Notes under the pieces: model-generated
Told to the model about the DNA's origin: nothing
The model's database searches: none
The model's input: the letters and a program-made list of their open reading frames with translations, nothing else
NCBI RefSeq assembly: GCF_051106095.1
Contig: NC_135785.1
Coordinates: forward strand, 225,675,045 to 225,739,044
Direction: 5' to 3'
Source of the DNA: Pogona vitticeps
Taxonomy: Eukaryota > Chordata > Lepidosauria > Squamata > Agamidae
Length of the DNA stretch: 64,000 bases
Translations under genes and position numbers: made by a program
Shown here: positions 48,290-60,200 of the stretch, piece by piece
How positions within the stretch are numbered: the stretch's first letter is position 1
Layout: each line of letters opens with the position of its first letter

Positions 48290-48570
48290 CTGTGTTTCCC
48301 CAAAAATAAGACAGGGTCTTATATTAGTTTTTGTTCCAAAAAACGCAGTAGGGCTTATTTTCAGAGGATGTTTTTTTTTTCATGTACTGTACAACAATCT
48401 CTGTTTATTCAAATACAATCATTTCATTTTCTTCTGGTTGCTACACAATGGTGGAGGGTGGTTTCTCTTAACTGAGACTTATTTTGGGGGCACGGTTTAT
48501 ATTATGAGCATCCTGAAGAATTATACTAGGGCTTATTTTCAGGTTAGGTCTTGTTTTCAGAGAAACAGGA
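48290..48570 (+). mobile_element. Short TA-target DNA element, 'gggcttattttcagg' family, copy 4
   Basis: Begins ctgtgtttccccaaaaataag after TA and ends cagagaaacagg. It lies about 115 bp past the SH2D1B stop codon, so it is probably within the 3' UTR. Confidence 0.75.
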
Positions 48571-48577
48571 TTTTGTA

Positions 48578-48960
48578 TTTTGTATACATTTGTGCCATGG
48601 AAGGCAGCCCATCTTGGAGAAGGAAAACTCCAATTTCAAACCTCCACTGCCTTGTGGCTATATCCACCAATGGAAAAGGCTTCAGGAGTTAACCTCGAGG
48701 CAAAATCCGGAGCTGGAGTCCCGAAGGCAGCTCGTGTCGTTCTGCCAACTCCTGCGACGTTGCTGGAACCAGTTGTATTGGCTCTTGCCTTTCCATTGGA
48801 CCATTTCAGCAATGTGGAGAGGGGGGATCTGCTGCTTGGGTAACAGCCTATCCTCCATATTACCTTACCCGGGCTTCATGCTCTGGAGAGGACACTCCTC
48901 GATTCAGAGCATGTTACCATAGTCCCTCGAGACTGAAGGATGCCTATGAGCTGATGATGA
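48578..48960 (+). repeat. Unclassified dispersed repeat
   Basis: 'tgtgccatggaaggcagccc', 'ccttgtggctatatccacc' and 'ccctcgagactgaaggatgc' followed by an ATGATG-rich end look like a reptilian interspersed repeat, possibly a LINE 3' end. Overlapping open frames in it are shadows. Confidence 0.45.
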
Positions 48961-49052
48961 GCTATGATGATACATTTGTGCACTTGACAGTACTGATACA
49001 CCTAAAGGTATTACTTACTTGATGCTTTTACCTGAATTTCTAAACAATATAC

Positions 49053-49058
49053 AATAAA
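49053..49058 (+). promoter_or_regulatory. SH2D1B: Possible SH2D1B polyadenylation signal
   Basis: First AATAAA after the stop codon. It would give a 3' UTR of about 0.9 kb that contains two repeats. No transcript evidence is visible. Confidence 0.3.
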
Positions 49059-49369
49059 ACATCCAAAGTTATAGTTAGAGTAGACCAATTAAAATCTCCG
49101 GGAAAAACTTAATAAAAGTATCAAGATTAGTCAGCCAGGGTGCAACTACATTATCAAACAATCTGGGAAATGCTCTGGGATTGGAATGGTTTAATTCACA
49201 TTCTTTTCCACTGACTTCATGACAAATAAGTCAATGTGAATCAGCCTGGATTCCCTGCCCTCTTACTTTTTCCATCTGCCATTGAGACTTCTGCTTTTTT
49301 TAAATAATCAAATATATTCCTATCCATTCAAACAATGTGATCACATGAGTCAATCTAATGGGCAATCAG

Positions 49370-49710
49370 ATATTAGCTCTCCTAGCCTTAAAATGGGGAG
49401 ACAGGAAGCAAAGGGACACTTGTTGGGGATGTCAGTTATCTTGAACCCATTTGTCTTTAAATCATTTCCCCCTAAGGCTTGGTGCCAGCGCTGGTACCTG
49501 AGGACAAAGAGGAAAGAAAGCAAAGGAGGAGGAAATTGGCAGCCAGCCCTTGTTGGAAAGTTGTTAAGGTAGCTCTACAATAGCCATGCCTATTGGACAA
49601 AGAAGCCACCTCTAGAAGATACTAACAAGTTCAGATTGGCAATTTCTTCTGCTCTCTCTCTACTGAATCCTATGTGATCTGCTAAAGTGAATTCATCTGA
49701 GCCTGGTACT
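49370..49710 (+). repeat. Unclassified dispersed repeat, copy B
   Basis: Shares ordered blocks with 26520-26945: gaggaaattggcagcc, gttaaggtagct, aacaagttc, and gctaaagtgaattcatc. Confidence 0.5.
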
Positions 49711-49862
49711 TTCACAAATTCATGGTCTTCTCTGAAATTACAGTTTAATTATCACAACTCCCCTAAAAAGGCAAAGAGATCTTTTTCTACAATGTGCTTC
49801 TGCCTTCCCTTTACTAGAACAATATCATGCTATTGATATTAAATCAGCTAGTGCCACTAGAG

Positions 49863-49997
49863 CAGTGTTCCTAATCTTGAATTCTCAGACATTATTGGAC
49901 TGCAACTCTCAGAAGCCCTTTTCGGCACTGTAAGTGGTGAAGGCTTCTGGGAACGGCAGACCAAGAACGTCTGGGGACCCAATGCTGGGAACCACTG
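49863..49997. mobile_element. Short hAT MITE
   Basis: The ends cagtgttcctaatctt and gctgggaaccactg are complementary, and an 8-bp target copy (cactagag / caccagag, one mismatch) flanks it, the hAT signature. It is 135 bp. Confidence 0.75.
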
Positions 49998-50524
49998 CAC
50001 CAGAGTGATACAAACAGAAAGCTCTTGCAGAGCCTAATTGTACATGTTATATCAATTATTTAAATTCAGCTCCTGGATCATATTAGATGTAATCACTCAA
50101 AGTCATTAGAAAAATATGTAAAACCAGCAGACACATACTGAAAATAAATCTAAAGGGACAATCACTATATGAGCCTCCCAGGTGGCTGCTTCTACCTAGT
50201 TCTCATGATACAAGTGCAGATAGATTCTCTTTACACAGTATGTCTTTTCTGGCCTATGAGCTTTTTCTCAAACTTTTCAGCCTGCAGTTATCTGGTCCAC
50301 CTCAGAAGATGCTTGAGAAATGTTTTCTCAAGTTGATAAAGTCATTAGCAATATGATGTAATAGTGCTGTAGGTCAATACAAAAGTAATGTGGTACTTGT
50401 GCATATTCAGAAAACGAATGACCACGTATAACCCAGAGTAACTCACCAGGCACCTGCTTTGATGTCATTTTAATACTAGGCAAAGACCTTTTATCTTTCC
50501 ATGCTTTTAAAACTGATTTCATTT

Positions 50525-50680
50525 ATTCCTGGTAATTGTTTTTATGCTATGATGCATTTTATTTCTGATGAGTGCTTTTAAGCTGTGATGTTCCAATGTA
50601 TTTGTTTAAATTTGTTTTTAACAATTTAGATCTATTTTAACTATAATCCACCTTGAATAAATAAATAAATATTTTTACTG
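50525..50680 (+). repeat. LINE 3' UTR fragment
   Basis: 'gatctattttaactataatccaccttgaataaataaataa' split over 50625-50670 resembles a LINE 3' end with an AAAT tail. Confidence 0.45.
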
Positions 50681-50689
50681 CAATTCCAA

Positions 50690-50960
50690 ACTGTCACTGG
50701 AAGGACTTCAAAGCTCATCTAGTCCAACCCTCCACCACTGATGGAAAGCATCCTTGGTCATTGGCCATCCAAACTCCACTCACACCTCCACTAAAAGGAC
50801 TTCCCAAGCAACTTGAAGCCACTTTACCTAGAAAACAAGGATGAAAGCAGCATCTACCTGCATCTCTGTGTTTAACAGTTACCTGACCAGCAGAATTTAC
50901 TTGATGAGTTTCCCCCCAGCATTTGCTGAAGGGAACTACAATTCTGACTGTCATGCAACT
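50690..50960 (-). repeat. CR1 LINE 3' fragment
   Basis: 'tcatctagtccaaccctcc' and 'ttggccatccaaactccac' are reverse-strand CR1 words; the adjacent text continues the CR1 pattern weakly. Confidence 0.65.
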
Positions 50961-51352
50961 ACAACACAGGCAGAATACCCCCAGATGGAACTTCCATAAA
51001 CATAAGGTGCATCTATTTAATCTATTTCAGCAGTCCTGATAGAGCCCTTTTCAAAACTAAGGACAAAAAGGATAAAAAAATTAATTATCTACAGCTTGCT
51101 TTCCTTGTCTTCCCTATGGAATTAGGGTTTTTTAATAGGCTACAAATAAAAATATGGATTAAAACAACAGTTTTTAAGATTAATAAAATTGTAATTATTA
51201 TTGATACAAATACTGAAATGGCAATTACATATAAACAACATAGATTTGCAACTGAACACCTTTTTCTCAGTATCTAGCAATACTTTCAACTCTTTCCTTT
51301 TCATAGGAATATGCATAGTTATTTTGTCTAGCACATTTCTATAAATATACAT

Positions 51353-52690
51353 GAATTGTTTGTTTGTTTGTTTGTTTGTTTGATTTATATCTCGCCCATC
51401 TGGTATATTCTACCACTCTGGGTGGCTTAGGTAAAGGTAAAGGTTCCCCTTGACAATTTTTGTCCAGTCGTGTTCGACTCTAGAGGGCGGTGCTCATCCC
51501 CGTTTCCAAGCCATAGAGCCAGCGTTTTGTCCGAAGACAATCTTCCGTGGTCACATGGCCAGTGCGACTTAGACACGGAACGCTGTTACCTTCCCACCGA
51601 GGTGGTCCCTATTTATCAACTCGCATTTGCATGCTTTCAAACCGCTAGGTTGGCGGGAGCTGGGACAAGCGACGGGCGCTCACTCCGTCGCGTGGATTCG
51701 ATCTTGCAACTGCTTGGTCTTTTGACCCTGCAGCACAGGCTTCTGCGGTTTAGCCCACAGCGCCACCACGTCCCTCACGACGTGGGCGGCTTACAAAATA
51801 TCAAAACAATTAAAAAGCAAAAACATTAGCATACAACAATAACAAATAGTGCAGGAATAAATAAATAATAAATAGCAAAGCAAAAGAAATCAGTAGTTGA
51901 CAGGAGGGAAGACTTGGATGTACATCCATGTTTTCAGCTGGCATTTGAAAGTACCCAGCGTAGGGGCCTCGTGAATCTCCGGAGGAAGGTTGTTCCAAAG
52001 GCAAGGGCCCACCGCCGAGAAGGCCCGGCTTTGAGTCTTTTCCCTCCAGGCCTCCTTCGGCGTCAGGCTCCTCAGCCTCACCTCCTGACTTGTGCGGGTG
52101 ATCCGAGTAGATCTTGGTGGGAGCAGGCGCTCCGCCAAGTATTGAGGTCCTAAACCATTTAGGGCCTTATAGGTAAGCATAGGTAAGCATTAGAACTTTG
52201 AATTCAATGCGGAAACAGATGGGCAGCCAGTGCAGCATGGCCATAACAGGAGAAATATGTTGGTGTTTTCTCACTCCAGTAAGGAGTCTGGCCGCTGCAT
52301 TCTGCACCACTTGAAGTTCCGCATCAGCCTCAAAGGGTAGAACGCGTTACAGTGATCTAATCTTCAGATTACGAGTGCATGTACCAAGGTAGTGAGCGCC
52401 CCCATGTCAAGGTAGGGTCGCAGCCGGGCAATCCGCCATGGGTGGAAAAAGGCAGTGCGAACTACCAACGCCACCTGGGTTTCCATGGTGAGCGTCGGGT
52501 CCAGGTGTACCTCCAGGCTGCGAACCCCACTCTTAGCAGCCAGGGTCAGCCCCCCAATGTGAGAGAGCCACCCAGGCCACCAACCCCAAGGGCGTCCACC
52601 CTCAGAACTTCCGTCTTGTCCGGGTTCAGCCTCAGCCCATTTTCCTGCATCCACTGCAGTACGGCCCCCTGTGAAGTTGGTGGGACCAAG
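51353..52690 (-). mobile_element. L2/CR1-type LINE, 3' part, interrupted by a SINE
   Basis: Minus-strand reading gives NGLRLNPDKTEVL, LDPTLTMETQVALVVRTAFFHPWRIARLRPYLD, HALVI, then after a missing block YKALNGLGPQYLAERLLPPRS and RAFSAVGPCLWNNLPPEI. The 3' end lies at left (TTTG repeats, then atctcgcccatctgg). A Sauria SINE sits in the 3' UTR. Frame changes make it inactive. It is the closest relative here of 16764-17680. Confidence 0.82.
51430..51776 (-). mobile_element. Sauria-type SINE, copy 4, inside a LINE
   Basis: Tail 'ggtaaaggtaaaggttcccc' at left, head 'agcgccaccacgtccctc' at right. Flanks tgggtggctta and gtgggcggctta form an imperfect target copy within the LINE 3' end. Confidence 0.88.
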
Positions 52691-52990
52691 TGAAAGATGA
52701 TTTTAAGCAGCAGACTCAGAAAGGGAGATGCAGTCTTTGAGACAGCTTCGGCCAAAGACATTTAAAACTTTGTAAATTGGAATCATCACTTTGAATTCTG
52801 TCCAGAAATGGATTAGCAGCCAGTGGAGCTGCTTTAACAGGAGAGTTATGTAATGCCCAGTTATCAATCTGGCTGCTGCCTTCTGTGGACCTGCTGAAGT
52901 TTCCTGACACTTTCTCCCAGCAGCCCCACGTAGAGTGCATTACAGTAATCCAGCCAGAATTATAACCACCTTCTGGAAAGAACTGAACAC
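52690..52990 (-). repeat. Older L2/CR1-type LINE fragment
   Basis: 'catcactttgaattctgtcc', 'gcagccagtggagctgc' and 'cattacagtaatccagcc' are reverse-strand L2-type LINE words. Homologous to the split copy at 58285-59035. Confidence 0.65.
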
Positions 52991-53693
52991 TACTTATTTT
53001 TAGGGGGAAAATCCTATTGAGTGTGAGAAACACTGATCTACTACAGACCACTCACAGATCTATTAGTAGATCCCAATCTACTTTCTGCTTACCTTTGGTT
53101 TAAACCTCTTCTATTATAAAATCTGAAACCATTGGCTCAGGCCCTAATTGCTAAAGCAACAGGAAACATATTTTTCTCCATCATGTTAAGTAACTGCCCT
53201 TTTGTCACTGAAATCCCTTGTTTGGCTTACTCAGACTTTGTATATAGAACAGCATGTTAGAAGCCGACGTGAAACATGGTAGCACCTACCTTACACAGGA
53301 TTTAACACCTTTCTGTTGAATATATTAACACAATTAGACAACTGCAAGCACAGGAAATAGTAGCTGATGCTAAGAGGCAGACAACATGGTCTGTTTACTA
53401 GACCACTATGTGTTTTGTTGCAGGGACAAACTGGTGTGTTATTTGTTAGAACACAGCAGTCCACACACAGAGTGTTCCTACCCACATCTTTCTGATCCCT
53501 ACCAAGGGATCTATTTTTCTGGTGTAAGGAGGATCGCTCTGGTTTGGATTGGTTCCAGTGCATGCAATCACTGGAACTGACCTAAAGCAACCTTTCCTCT
53601 TTCAGTGTGCCAATATCGTGAAGTGGCTTAGAGCAATCATTTCCCCTGCTTGGCAGAGGGCAGGGCAAGTGGGAAAGTTGACTGCATATAGAC

Positions 53694-54095
53694 CAGCGAT
53701 GGCGAACCTATGGCACGTGTGCCACAGCTGGCACACAGAGGCCTCTCTGTGGGCATGCGAGCCATAAGTCACCGCTGAGAAATACTTACCCGCTAACTGA
53801 TCCCGAATTTTGGCACTCCCCTCTGCTGGTGCAGTGGTCCAGCAGAAAGGTGTAATGGCGACTATTGCCAGTCTAGCCCAATGGGGGATTGGAGGACCGG
53901 TAAGTATGTATTTGTTAATACCGCCCATAGGGGGAAAAACCACAAGCATTTAACCCTTGCATTGCAGTAGCAGTTGTTTTTTCTAAACTAAAACCTCAGT
54001 ATTTGGGTTTTAATTGCAGGGTTGGCACTTTGAAATAAATCTTGATTCGATGTTGCAGTTTGGGCACTCGGGCTCAAAATAGTTCACCATCACTG
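53694..54095. mobile_element. hAT-type non-autonomous element
   Basis: Begins cagcgatggcgaacctatgg and ends agttcaccatcactg, complementary ends typical of hAT elements. It is about 402 bp. The 8-bp target copies no longer match. Confidence 0.65.
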
Positions 54096-54099
54096 AGGC

Positions 54100-55065
54100 G
54101 CTGCATCAATTATATTAAAAAAACTAATCTTTTCTGTGCCTTGTTGTAAAGGGCCAGTCACGAAACTGACTGCAGTTGAATCTATAGCTGTGCCTTTGGC
54201 TGCAGGCAGCTTCTCAACCAACTTTTTAAAAGAAGATAAAGAAAACTGATGCAGTACCTCAGCAACAATCTATATATAGTGTGTTTTTTTTTAATCCCAC
54301 TTTCCCTGCCCTCTACTGAGCAGGGGAAGTAATTAATTTACTACTATCCTATATTGGTAATTCATTTTTTAATTCATTTTTTGCACTTTTTCAGAACAGG
54401 TAGTAAACATCTATCCAGTTGCTTTTCTCTTTTTGCATTTTAAAAGCATTTTTGGCAGTCTGTGCAGCCGCTAAAGGCTTTCAGGGGCAATATTGGTCCC
54501 TGGAGCCACCAAAGAGGCCCATGTTGATCTGAGACAATACTATGCAGAGCAAATAGATTAAAAATGAGCAACCACACATGGGTGGTCACCACAGCAAGGT
54601 AACATTTCATCCAGGACTTGATTTCTCAAATACAAACAATAACAAAATATTATGAAGACTCCAAGAACTTATCAAACACATGTCAAGGATCCACACAAAT
54701 ATCCAGCAATCAGGAATGGGAATACTGAAGTAAAAGTGCTCCGGAGACCTACATGACTAGGTGCTATTGAAAGAGAATGGGAAAGAGAATGAAAGGAATC
54801 AGAAGCATTTTGTATGTGACAATAAAATATGTTGTAATATCTTTGAGACTAGATGTAGCACATCATTGTGCTAGAGCTGCTGCATCCCAAATCAGTGTTG
54901 CCATGATGTCCGTAAAAATAATAGTAATAATAATTTAAAAATAAAGCCTCCTTGCTACTCAGAGCTGTCTATCCAGTGCAAGGCCCACAACCACTTTGTT
55001 GGAAGAAATTAATCTCAGGCTATGTCTACCAAATCTGGAAAACCTTTTGCTAACAAGCCTGCATG
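54100..55065. other. Unrecognised non-coding
   Basis: No gene or element that I can support. Confidence 0.3.
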
Positions 55066-55074
55066 TTTTGTTAC

Positions 55075-55551
55075 TGTGGCGGACAGCCCCCACGCGTCAC
55101 TCCTGTCAGTCCCCTTAGAGCTCTAGTGCATGAGCCTATGACAGGACAGGGAGTCAGTTAGGAAGAAGATTGTGAAGTGTTTAGACAAGAGATTGTAATG
55201 TTGGTGTGTTAGAGAATATAAAAGAGTTAAAAGTTGCAAGAAATACATGGACAGTCAGAATATATTGAGACCTTGATTAAAGTGAATGAATACAAGCAAG
55301 CTCACATGTAATCAAATCCACATTGACTGAATGAATAATAAAAGAACATCCATGATTTCATTTCTGTGATTTTCCTACCAAACCATAAATAACCCTTGTT
55401 ACATTTGGCAGCAATAGTCTGAGATTCATAATTGGTACTGTTGAGGGTAATGTCCTCTGGTGGCAGCGAAAAAGTGTGAAAAGAACAAGTTGTGTCTGCA
55501 GGTGAACCTGTGTGAGTGGGAAAACAAACGGGACACTGGGGGTGCATGACA
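55075..55551 (+). mobile_element. Second solo LTR (fossil)
   Basis: The 477-bp LTR begins TGTGGCGG and ends CATGACA, with identical 5-bp target copies (gttac at 55070-55074 and 55552-55556). TATA box at 55217-55223 and polyadenylation signal at 55337-55342 put it on the plus strand. No internal region is present. It is a different family from the LTR at 39356; the intact target copy suggests limited age. It lies 1.6 kb upstream of the CIP2A start. Confidence 0.75.
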
Positions 55552-55559
55552 GTTACTCA

Positions 55560-56375
55560 CTTTTCTTCTGATTTTGTTCTTTCCCTAGAACAATTCCAAG
55601 TGTTAAAATTACAGTATACCTGTAATAGCTACACTGTGCTTTTTTCTGAAAACTGAAATCAGTTACTATGGGACTAACAGTGCTAGAAACTGCTTTTTTC
55701 TGTTAACTTGATTCTTGGGTCTGTGCTGTGTTGATAGTTGTGTTAGGCCATTTAACAGCACAAATTGAGGAGGTGAATAAATGAATACTTCTTTCCAACA
55801 GCAGGAAACTGAATTGGAAAAAGAGGATTTCATGCCCAGTTTTAGGCAGACAAGGATTATGAGAATTGTGGCTACATAAGCACTACCAGCCACACAATTA
55901 CTGTGTTCCTCTGAATACATTCCCTGCATTAGTGAATGTCATAGTCCAAGGACACACTAAATATGCAACCTAGAAGTACCGAAGGAGATCTGTCGTATCT
56001 TTATGTTTTGTGGTGGCGTCACTTTTTGTAGACTAGAACTCTTCTCAAATGGATCAAGTAATTTTTAAAAATTATTTATAAACGTGAATGTGGGGGTATT
56101 GCACAAGGGGAACAAGGAGATAAACAGCAAAAATCTGGATCACTGTAACGTGATCAAAAGTGGCCCACATTACTTTCTGCTGCAAGGAAGATTCCTGTCG
56201 CACTTCAAGTGGCGGTTTCACAACACTGTGCTTGTGAAAAACTTTCTACCACATGCTCTTCGTGGGCTGGTTTTTCACGCTGCTCATCGGAGCAAAAGCC
56301 GGATATCCCTGCAATGATTAAATAAATAATCAAATAAGGTGGTTTTTAAAATTTCGTATGGCACAGCAGAAGACA
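55560..56375. other. Unrecognised sequence upstream of the CpG island
   Basis: A short open frame at 56084-56317 (plus) has no known domain. I looked for minus-strand coding exons of a head-to-head gene and saw none. Confidence 0.3.
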
Positions 56376-56933
56376 GCCTTATCGCGTACGGTTTCACAAA
56401 TGAACGATGACAGGAGACAGTCTCGCCCCGTAACCTATCCACACGTCCATCGAAGCCGCCTCCCAGAAACTTCAAAGGGACTTAACATTCGCTTTGCAGA
56501 CGAACAAACCACAGGCACCCGGCGAGTCGGAAACCTAGACCAACAGTTTGTAGAAGTATCATGCACGTTAAGACCCTGCCTCAGGGACGTCACGAAACCA
56601 AAACAAATGGGTGTATACGGGTCTCTTTCTGGAGCCCCTTAAGGTCGTTTCCACGGCGCCGTATCGAAAACCGCTTCCAGCAAATGGCGGGAAAGCGGGG
56701 GAGGGGAAAGGGGAGGGAATTGTTTCTCCTTCATCTCTCTATGGTTTTGTCACTAGAGAGAATTTGAGAAGAGGTGTTTGGTGTGTGGGAAAGGCGCCTT
56801 AGCCACCACCAAGGTCCATCATTCGTCACAGACGAAAACATCGGTTGCAACAGTGTGTAGGGAGATTTTCCGGTTTCTTCCACGCAATTTTAAACCCTTT
56901 ATTTTTGCGCATAACAAACACCTCAGGCGTAGC

Positions 56934-56952
56934 ACTACCGTTCCCAGCATGC
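56934..56952 (+). promoter_or_regulatory. ZNF143 (Staf)-type binding site
   Basis: ACTACCGTTCCCAGCATGC matches the long ZNF143 motif ACTACAATTCCCAGCATGC in 17 of 19 positions. It lies about 155 bp upstream of the CIP2A ATG. ZNF143 sites are typical of bidirectional CpG promoters. Confidence 0.7.
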
Positions 56953-57008
56953 ACTGGGGTTCGGCGGGGAGCGGCCGGTCACGCTCTCCGGCAGGAGGTG
57001 ACCGCATC

Positions 57009-57020
57009 AAGATGGCGGCC
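57009..57020 (+). promoter_or_regulatory. YY1-type site
   Basis: AAGATGGCGGCC is the classic YY1 core, located about 87 bp upstream of the CIP2A ATG, where such sites often mark the transcription start. Confidence 0.7.
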
Positions 57021-57106
57021 AGGGCGCCAAACACGAATTTTTGAGAAGTTGGGAACGCCGAGAAGCAGCGTCAGTGCCTGTTCTTGAAAACAGCAGCAGT
57101 AGCGTC

Positions 57107-57208
57107 ATGGACGCCTCGGCTTGTATGAAGTCGCTGCTCCTGGCGGCTTCGCAGTATCGGGCTGCGCGCACCCAGCCGAACGCAGCGCTGTTGCAGCGGA
57201 GCCTGGAG
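57107..57208 (+). CDS. CIP2A: CIP2A exon 1 (coding part)
   Basis: 34 codons, ATG to CTGGAG followed by the donor gtgaga. The start is set by alignment with the human N-terminus and has a G at -3 and at +4. Located inside the CpG island. Confidence 0.95.
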
Positions 57209-60200
57209 GTGAGAGGCGACTGCACGGCGGTACGGGTCGGCTCAGGACCTTTTTTCGTCCCCCTGTTCTCCGGCCCCTCGTACCGTTAGAAGCCGGTGAA
57301 GCGGGGGGAAAGGTAGTTAAAAGAAAGTTGGCACGGGTCCGAAACGCTCTTCCTTCCCCCGCCCCGCCCCGAACAGTAATTTGAGTGGCCATTCCTCTGT
57401 GGCTATTGGGGATGCTACTGTCCTTTTAGGATTCACTCATAGTCCCCCCCCCCCCAGGACAGTTTATTTCTTGATTAAGCTCTATGGTGAGTTATTCGGA
57501 AAGTAATGGGTACGGAAGAGCGATGTGCCGATAACCCCAAGTGCCCTAAACATAGCTGCCTGGCAGCAAGTCCCATTGGGCATAATGGGACCTGCTCATG
57601 AGTAGAGAAGTACTGTATGTTATGTGCCCTTGGGTCGCATCTGGCTTCCAGCGACCCTAAGAAGGTTTACAAAGTATGTGAGACTGGTTTTATGAAAGCT
57701 ATTCCCTCCCCCAAGTGTTTCAATTTTAACCCTGGGTACAAAACATCCTCTAGGTAGGATATATATTTGTGACAGCCAGTTGTTATTTAGAAGTACGGTG
57801 GTAGGGAATGCAATGCTGCAGGTGTGTGTGTATATGCACACACACACACACACTAGTGCAAACACTACACATAATTGAGTCTGAGACATCTTGTTGGTTC
57901 TGTAGCCGTTTTTATTGTTTAGCTGCTTGTGATATTTTGGGGGTTTTAAGTAATAGCAACTGAAAGGTAATATTTTGTATCTATCAGGTTATTAAACTTA
58001 AAAAATATTTTAAAGGTGGCTTGTGAGTCCTTTCAAAAAGCAGAAGTGTCTTAAGAAAATTATGTTTATTATTTATATACTGTATTTAAAATATTTTATT
58101 CAGCCTTTCGTTAAAAGACATTATGTAAAATTAACAAGAATGAGTATACTCTACTGAAATGATCAAACACACACCACTCTTAAGAATAGTAAACAAAAGT
58201 AAAACCAAGATATATTCAAAGTAGTAAAGTACAAAACACATACAAAGCAGTAAAGTACAACAATAAGTTTTTTAAAAATAACCCACTCAGGCAGTCAGAG
58301 AAAGCTTGCCAGAAGAGAAAGTTTTTTGCCTGCTTGCTGAAGGACAGCAAAGATGGGGCCAGCCAGGCCTCCTGCAGGAGCGAGTTCCAGGGTTTGGGAT
58401 CAGTGAAGATCCTTTCCTGTGTCCCCTTGAAACACACCTGTGAAGCTGGTGGGATCAAGTTTAACAACTCCTTTAAAGGGATACAAGGTCCTTGAGATAG
58501 TTTGGACCCAAGCCATTTAGGACTTTATACCCTGTTTCCCCAAAAATAAGACTTAACCTGAAAATAAGATTTAGTATGATTTTTCAGAATGCTCTTAATA
58601 AAAGCCCTACCACCAAAATAAGCCCTAGTTAAGTGAAACTCCACCCACCACCAGGGACTTGTTGTGCTGGGATTGATGTCTTGTCCACGCAGGCCAGTGG
58701 GATCCATACTTCCAACTCCCTCTAGTGCAAGTGCATTCCCGAAACGAGATAGAACCTGTCTGGTCCTGCAATGGAAGGGGCTTGAGGGCCGTTCGTGTTG
58801 GGGCCCTTAATGGCAACATCACCACTGCCACCACTACTCCCCCCGTCTTAGAGGGAGTCACAAGAAATCCAGGCCAGATTTCAGGATTTGGAGAGTTATT
58901 ATGATGTTTCAGAAGATGACATGACTGTATTTGAATAAATGTAGATTTTTGCTTGTTTTGGGGAAAGCAAGGTAGGTGAGAACCATCACTTTGAATTGTG
59001 CTGGAAACAGTGTTATGCAACATTTATCTAAACCCTATTTTGTTTAATTCTGAATTAGTCCCACCTTGGAGAGGATGTGGAAATAGATAAATACCGTGTT
59101 TCACCGAAAATAAGACAGTGTCTTATGTTCATTTTTGTTCCAAAAAACACATTAGGGCTTATTTTCAGGGGATTGTTTTTTCATGTACAACAATCTAAAG
59201 TTATTCAAATACGGTCATGTCATCATCTTCTGGTTGCTGCACAGTGGTGGAGAGCAGGGTTTCACATAACTGGGGCTTATTTTTGGGGTAGGGCTTATAT
59301 TATGAGCATCCTGAAAAATCTTACTAGGGCTTATTTTTAGGTTAGGTCTTATTTCCGGGAAAACAGGGTATTTAATAGGTAATACTGCAGATCGAGAGCC
59401 TTGGACGTAGGTGTCTATTAAAGAGCCTGTATCAGTTCATTGATACGTATTTGGTTAACATGTTGCCTAATTAATTAAAGCCATGTAAATTTCTGTCTGT
59501 AAATGAAATGTGGGGTAGAAACAGTTAGAAAAACATTTATGGGTAATTTCCTGTGGAATATCCTCTCAACTCCCTGATTCTTTCTTTGTACAGTACTTGA
59601 ATATTAGAATTATTTGTGCAAATGTGATAACACTGCCACTTCTTAAGGCCCAATTGTGTGAGCAACTAGAGTCCAGGTCAGAAAATAGTTGTTATCCGTA
59701 ATTAAAACTCATAATTATACTTTTATTTTTATATCAGGGTCATAATTGTATGTATGTTAATAACAGGCAGATTAGTTAAAAGAGGTTTGCCCATAACATG
59801 CCTTAACAGCCCTAATATAGCTGCCTCAGAAAAGCAGAAACACAGAATTGCTTAGCACTAATGAGCTGAATTGATCTCACTTAAAAAACTAAAAGGAAAT
59901 GCTTCTTAATAGAGTAGATTTTGTCTAGAGGGGCGGGGTATAAATCTAAATAAAGTACAGTGGTGCTGTACTGTAACGTCGCTATCCGGGAACATCGCTA
60001 AACGGAACATAAAACCCCATAGGAACGCATTAAACTCAGTTTAATGCGTTCCTATGGGTAGAAAACTCACCCGTAAGTGAAGATTCCCCATCCGACTTCC
60101 ATTTTCGCCACCTCAGTAAGTGAGGGCAGGGCGCGAAAACGCTGCGGTTGGCCATTTTGGAACCGCCGATCAGCTGTTCTAAAAACATCGCAATGCAATA

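Larger units (their letters stand above)
56380..57420. promoter_or_regulatory. CIP2A: CpG island promoter of CIP2A
   Basis: CpG dinucleotides and GC content rise sharply from about 56380, peak around 56930-57370 and fall after 57420, enclosing the CIP2A start codon. No TATA box is near. Such islands often fire in both directions, as at the human CIP2A/DZIP3 promoter. Confidence 0.8.

Noticed and set aside
48249-48922. Overlapping open frames of 147 and 123 codons after SH2D1B
   Set aside because: They cover a short TA-target element and an unclassified repeat; the frames are accidental.
56819-57034. Minus-strand open frame opposite the CIP2A promoter as a possible DZIP3 first exon
   Set aside because: No resemblance to DZIP3; the frame is open only because of high GC content in the CpG island.
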